Shown: in pieces, positions 6,060 to 8,785 of the stretch
Numbering within the stretch: position 1 is the first letter of the stretch
Layout of the letters: every line of letters starts with the position of its first letter
Assembly: GCA_029268325.1 (NCBI GenBank)
Contig: JAJUGC010000069.1
Span: 1 to 8,785 of the forward strand
Direction of reading: 5' to 3'
DNA from: Gammaproteobacteria bacterium
GTDB lineage: Bacteria > Pseudomonadota > Gammaproteobacteria > Pseudomonadales > Oleiphilaceae
Length of the DNA stretch: 8,785 nucleotides
The notes under the pieces: generated by a model
Databases searched by the model: none
Seen by the model: the letters and a program-made list of their open reading frames with translations, nothing else
Told to the model about the DNA's origin: nothing
Translations under genes and position numbers: made by a program

Positions 6060-6297
6060 CCTTCCGGCTGATAGTCCTGGAAGCCTGAGAAAACGTCGCC
6101 GGAAAGAGGGTAAAAAAACCGGAAGTTGCTGAAAAGGCGAGACTTAGTAAGTAAATCTCGAAGCTTAGATGAAACCCGGTGCATTTAATGTTGTCCAAGC
6201 GTCGGCTTACTGTTATCCGGTTTGTTCTTGTTGCGGGCTTTTACACTGGCCGCGCTTAAGGGCGTCCTCATTGATCTAAGGCGGAAAGAATCGATTG
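6060..6297 (+). other. 238-base intergenic region between dxr and rseP
   Basis: No gene or standard terminator is seen. A small stem pairs CGAGA (6138-6142) with TCTCG (6156-6160) around a 13-base loop. Several CCGG-centred arms can pair in alternative ways: CTTCCGG (6061-6067) with CCGGAAG (6119-6125), and AAACCGG (6116-6122) with CCGGTTT (6217-6223). Possible promoter pieces are TTTAAT (6184-6189, one mismatch to the -10 consensus) and TTTACA (6240-6245, one mismatch to the -35 consensus), but neither has a good partner at proper spacing. The gap is long enough to hold a promoter for rseP-bamA; none is demonstrated. Confidence 0.5.
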
Positions 6298-7650
6298 ATG
6301 GAAGTACTCCAAACTGTTGTTGCACTGATCGTTACGCTGGGTATCCTGGTGACTTTCCACGAATTTGGTCACTACTGGGTAGCCCGGCGTTGCGGCGTTA
6401 AGGTGCTGCGTTTTTCGGTCGGGTTCGGCAAACCGCTGTGGGGCTGGAAAGGCAAGGATGGTACGGAATATGTCGTAGCGGCCATCCCGTTGGGCGGATA
6501 CGTGAAGTTTCTCGACGAGCGGGAAGCCCCGGTACCCGAAGACCAGTTGCATGAGGCGTTCAACCGTAAACCGGTGCTGCAGCGGATTGCCATTGTGGCT
6601 GCGGGGCCGCTTGCCAATTTCCTGTTTGCCATTGCCGCCTATTGGGTCATGTTCGTGTGGGGCGTGCAGGCGGTGGCGCCGGTGGTGGGCGAGGTTGCGC
6701 CCCAATCCCTGGCGGCCGAGGCAGGCTTGCGTAGCAGTGATGAGATTCTGCGCGTGGATGGCAAGGAGACCCAGGACTGGTCGGCCGTCCACCTGCAACT
6801 GTTGTCCCACTTGGGCGATACCGGCGAGATCCGACTGAGTGTGCAGGCCCGGGACAGCTCCCTGGTGCGGGAGTTGCGGGTACCTGTCGAGCGCTGGCTG
6901 ATCGGCCAGGAGGAGCCCAATCCTATCCTGGAGTTGGGTATTCAGCCTTACCGGCCTTCGATTCCAGCCGTCTTGCAGGAGATCGTCGCCGACAGCCCTG
7001 CCCAGAAGGCCGGGCTGCAAACTGGCGACCATATTCTGGCGGTGAATCAGCAGCCCGTGGATGACTGGTCGGCTTTGGTGGAACAGGTGCGCAAGTCAGC
7101 CGGCGTTCCCTTGGAGCTGGAGGTGGAGCGCGATGGGCGAGTGTTGCAGGTCGTGGTAACGCCCGGCACCCGTGACGAGCAGGGGGAGGTAATCGGCTTT
7201 ATCGGTGCCGGAGTCCAGCCCCAGCCGCTGCCGGACTGGTTGATCCGCACCATTCAGTACGGTCCGTTGGAGTCGGTTGCCCAGGCTATTGGCCGGACCG
7301 GAGAGATGATCGGGATGATCCTCGACTCCATCAAGAAAATGATTTTTGGGCAGATTTCCGTTAAGAACCTGAGCGGCCCGGTTACCATTGCCCAAGCCGC
7401 GGGGCAGTCTGCCAGTTATGGGGTAGAAAGTTTTATTACATTTTTAGCCTACCTCAGTATCAGCCTGGGCGTGTTAAACTTGCTGCCCATTCCTGTGCTG
7501 GATGGGGGCCATCTCCTGTATTACTTCGTGGAGCTGGTACGTGGACGGCCACTTTCCGAGCAGAAGCAGGTTCTGGGATTGAAGATTGGCCTGGCCTTGC
7601 TCATGGCCATGATGATGTTGGCTTTCTATAACGACCTGGCCCGGCTGTAG
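6298..7650 (+). CDS. rseP: RseP-type site-2 intramembrane zinc metalloprotease with two PDZ domains
   Basis: Inner-membrane protease of the site-2 family. In E. coli RseP makes the second cut in anti-sigma factor RseA, releasing sigma E during outer-membrane stress; the Pseudomonas homologue is MucP. From ATG 6298 it has 450 residues, the E. coli length. The zinc site is HEFGH (His21, Glu22, His25) in the first membrane segment, and the third ligand is Asp402 in PVLDGGHLL, the same number as in E. coli. RFSVGFGKPLWGW and AAIPLGGYVKFLDER follow the first segment. A second membrane span lies at about 95-120, PDZ1 at about 125-218, PDZ2 at about 222-308, and two spans near 378-398 and 427-444. 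A TTG at 6295 directly precedes the ATG and could also be used. The ribosome site is weak (AAGGCGGA at 6278-6285, 12 bases away). It lies next to bamA, whose client pathway it monitors. Confidence 0.96.
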   Translation: MEVLQTVVALIVTLGILVTFHEFGHYWVARRCGVKVLRFSVGFGKPLWGWKGKDGTEYVVAAIPLGGYVKFLDEREAPVPEDQLHEAFNRKPVLQRIAIVAAGPLANFLFAIAAYWVMFVWGVQAVAPVVGEVAPQSLAAEAGLRSSDEILRVDGKETQDWSAVHLQLLSHLGDTGEIRLSVQARDSSLVRELRVPVERWLIGQEEPNPILELGIQPYRPSIPAVLQEIVADSPAQKAGLQTGDHILAVNQQPVDDWSALVEQVRKSAGVPLELEVERDGRVLQVVVTPGTRDEQGEVIGFIGAGVQPQPLPDWLIRTIQYGPLESVAQAIGRTGEMIGMILDSIKKMIFGQISVKNLSGPVTIAQAAGQSASYGVESFITFLAYLSISLGVLNLLPIPVLDGGHLLYYFVELVRGRPLSEQKQVLGLKIGLALLMAMMMLAFYNDLARL

Positions 7651-7713
7651 GGATGGTTCGGTTGGTGCCGGCCAGAGGCTAGGAAGCCGGATTGGTTTGA
7701 GCCCTGTTTGAAG

Positions 7714-7741
7714 CCCCCTTCCAAGGGCATCGGAAGGAGGG
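7714..7741 (+). other. Hairpin between rseP and bamA
   Basis: CCTTCC (7717-7722) pairs with GGAAGG (7732-7737) around a 9-base loop, and CCC (7714-7716) extends the stem with GGG (7739-7741) past one bulged A. No T run follows, so termination is unlikely. It lies 63 bases after the rseP stop and about 100 bases before bamA, and could be a processing or stabilising element in a shared message. Confidence 0.45.
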
Positions 7742-7747
7742 GAGTGC

Positions 7748-7776
7748 TTGGACTTGTGTGGTAAATGATCAATAAA
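7748..7776 (+). promoter_or_regulatory. Weak candidate promoter upstream of bamA
   Basis: TTGGAC (7748-7753) and AATAAA (7771-7776) are spaced by 17 bases and match the housekeeping -35 and -10 consensus at three and four of six positions. This is the best pair I found by eye in the rseP-bamA gap. I found no sigma-E type site (GGAACTT with a TCTGA-like -10), although such promoters drive bamA in E. coli. Low confidence. Confidence 0.2.
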
Positions 7777-7842
7777 CAGGTAGCCCCCGGCCAGGCTTGG
7801 GCGAAGAGGGTTGCAGCAACACATAATGACAAAGAGTCTTGC

Positions 7843-8785
7843 ATGAAGCATTTTCGGGATTGGGCACTGTGGCTTGCTGTTTTTTGCGCGCCAGCGGGCG
7901 CTGCGGCGGCTACAGTCGATAGTTTTGTGGTGACCGACATTCGTGTTGAGGGGCTGCAAAGGGTCTCCGCCGGGAGCGTCTTCAGCGCCTTTCCGGTCAA
8001 TGTGGGGGACTCCGTGGACAGTGTGCGGCTGGCGGAAGCCGCCCGTAGCCTGTTTCGCACCGGCTTTTTCACCGATATCCAATTAGGCCGCGAAGACGAT
8101 GTGTTGGTCATTGCGGTTGAAGAGCGCCCCTCCATCAGCCGGATCGAGATTGAGGGTAACAAGGCGATCAATACGGATGACCTACTGAGTGGGCTGCAAG
8201 CCGCTGGACTGGCGGAAGGCCAGGTCTTTCAGCGGGTAACCCTGGAGCGCCTGGAGTTGGAGATTCTGCGCACCTATGTGGCCCAGGGCCGCTACAACGC
8301 TTCCATCGACGCCCAGGTGGAGGAGCTGCCGCGTAACCGGGTGGCGTTGAAAATCAAGATTAACGAAGGCTCTGTGGCATCCATCCGCCATATCAACTTC
8401 GTCGGCAATGAGGCGTTTTCCGACGAAGAACTGCGCGACCTGATGGAGTTGAAGACTCCGGGGCTCTTCTCCTTCATTACAGCCAGCGACAAGTATGCCA
8501 AGGAAAAGCTCAGTGGCGACCTGGAGCGGATCCGTTCCCATTACCTGGACCGGGGCTATATCCGTTTCAATATCGAGTCGACCCAGGTTTCCATCTCGCC
8601 GGATAAGTCCCAGGTCTTTATTACGGTCAACATCACCGAAGGTCCTCAATACAAGATCCGGGACGTAAAACTGCGCGGTGACCTGATTGTGCCGGAGGAA
8701 GAGCTTCGCAAGCTGATCCTGGTTAAGCCGGAGCAGACCTTCTCCCGTCAGTTGCTGACCTTTACCTCGGAAACCATCAGCAAGC
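7843..8785 (+). CDS. bamA: Outer-membrane assembly factor BamA, 5' part (3' end outside window)
   Basis: Core of the BAM complex, which folds beta-barrel proteins into the outer membrane. The 314 visible residues cover the signal peptide and the first POTRA domains; the rest and the C-terminal barrel lie beyond the window. The signal peptide is MKHFRDWALWLAVFCAPAGA followed by an Ala run, with likely cleavage after about Ala23. POTRA1 is about 28-96 (FVVTDIRVEGLQRV to VEERP), POTRA2 about 97-176, and POTRA3 about 177-267 (INFVGNEAF, HYLDRGYIRFNIESTQVS, TVNITEG); POTRA4 starts near 268. The stretch at 233-270 is nearly the same as in E. coli. ATG 7843 has AAAGAG (7831-7836) 6 bases upstream. 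ATG 7765 is in frame and would add 26 polar residues ahead of the signal peptide with no ribosome site, so it is disfavoured. The gene follows rseP, as in many Gammaproteobacteria. Confidence 0.96.
   Translation, partial: MKHFRDWALWLAVFCAPAGAAAATVDSFVVTDIRVEGLQRVSAGSVFSAFPVNVGDSVDSVRLAEAARSLFRTGFFTDIQLGREDDVLVIAVEERPSISRIEIEGNKAINTDDLLSGLQAAGLAEGQVFQRVTLERLELEILRTYVAQGRYNASIDAQVEELPRNRVALKIKINEGSVASIRHINFVGNEAFSDEELRDLMELKTPGLFSFITASDKYAKEKLSGDLERIRSHYLDRGYIRFNIESTQVSISPDKSQVFITVNITEGPQYKIRDVKLRGDLIVPEEELRKLILVKPEQTFSRQLLTFTSETISK

Noticed and set aside
6275..6279. TCTAA resembling a sigma-E -10 just before rseP
   Set aside because: No GAACTT-like -35 lies about 16 bases upstream (the bases there are CGCGCTTAAG), so it is probably chance.
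7475..7481. TTAAACTT near the end of rseP as a sigma-E -35 for bamA
   Set aside because: No TCTGA or TCAAA-like -10 follows at 15-19 bases; the bases encode the conserved NLLPIPVLDGG region of RseP.
1..8785. Search for a hidden accessory or novel system, mobile element, CRISPR array or RNA gene
   Set aside because: Every long plus-strand frame belongs to a well-known core gene in standard gammaproteobacterial order, there are no terminal inverted repeats with transposase, no regularly spaced repeats and no tRNA or rRNA signatures.

Overview
This window is a segment of the conserved bacterial core, read entirely on the + strand: rpsB (3' part) - tsf - pyrH - frr - uppS - cdsA - dxr - rseP - bamA (5' part). 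This gene order is typical of Gammaproteobacteria, and the encoded proteins resemble their Escherichia coli and Pseudomonas counterparts closely along their length. The base composition looks moderately GC-rich. A free-living, possibly marine, gammaproteobacterium is a reasonable guess, but the sequence alone does not fix the genus.

Layout. Positions 1-496 hold the end of rpsB (ribosomal protein S2). A hairpin and a strong intrinsic terminator follow, and then tsf (elongation factor Ts, 618-1481). A 398-base gap contains the probable end of the rpsB-tsf transcript (three hairpins, the last terminator-like) and a structured leader for pyrH. pyrH (1880-2608) and frr (2613-3170) are separated by 4 bases. 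A GC-rich hairpin separates frr from uppS (3242-4003). uppS overlaps cdsA (3996-4820) by 8 bases, and dxr (4839-6059) starts 18 bases later. A 238-base gap precedes rseP (6298-7650), and a 192-base gap precedes bamA (7843 to the window end).

How the genes fit together. The first block is translation: S2, EF-Ts, and Rrf recycling ribosomes after termination, with PyrH supplying UDP for nucleic acid and cell-wall precursors. The second block is envelope supply: Dxr opens the MEP isoprenoid route, UppS builds the C55 lipid carrier from its products, and CdsA makes CDP-diacylglycerol for phospholipids. The third block is outer-membrane assembly and its surveillance: BamA inserts beta-barrel proteins, and RseP is the intramembrane protease that relays envelope stress to the sigma-E type response.

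I see no mobile element, CRISPR array, tRNA, rRNA or accessory system, and no broken gene. The observations worth a second look are in the intergenic RNA structures, not in new proteins. pyrH, frr and cdsA all begin with GTG, so start choice matters for anyone re-annotating the region.
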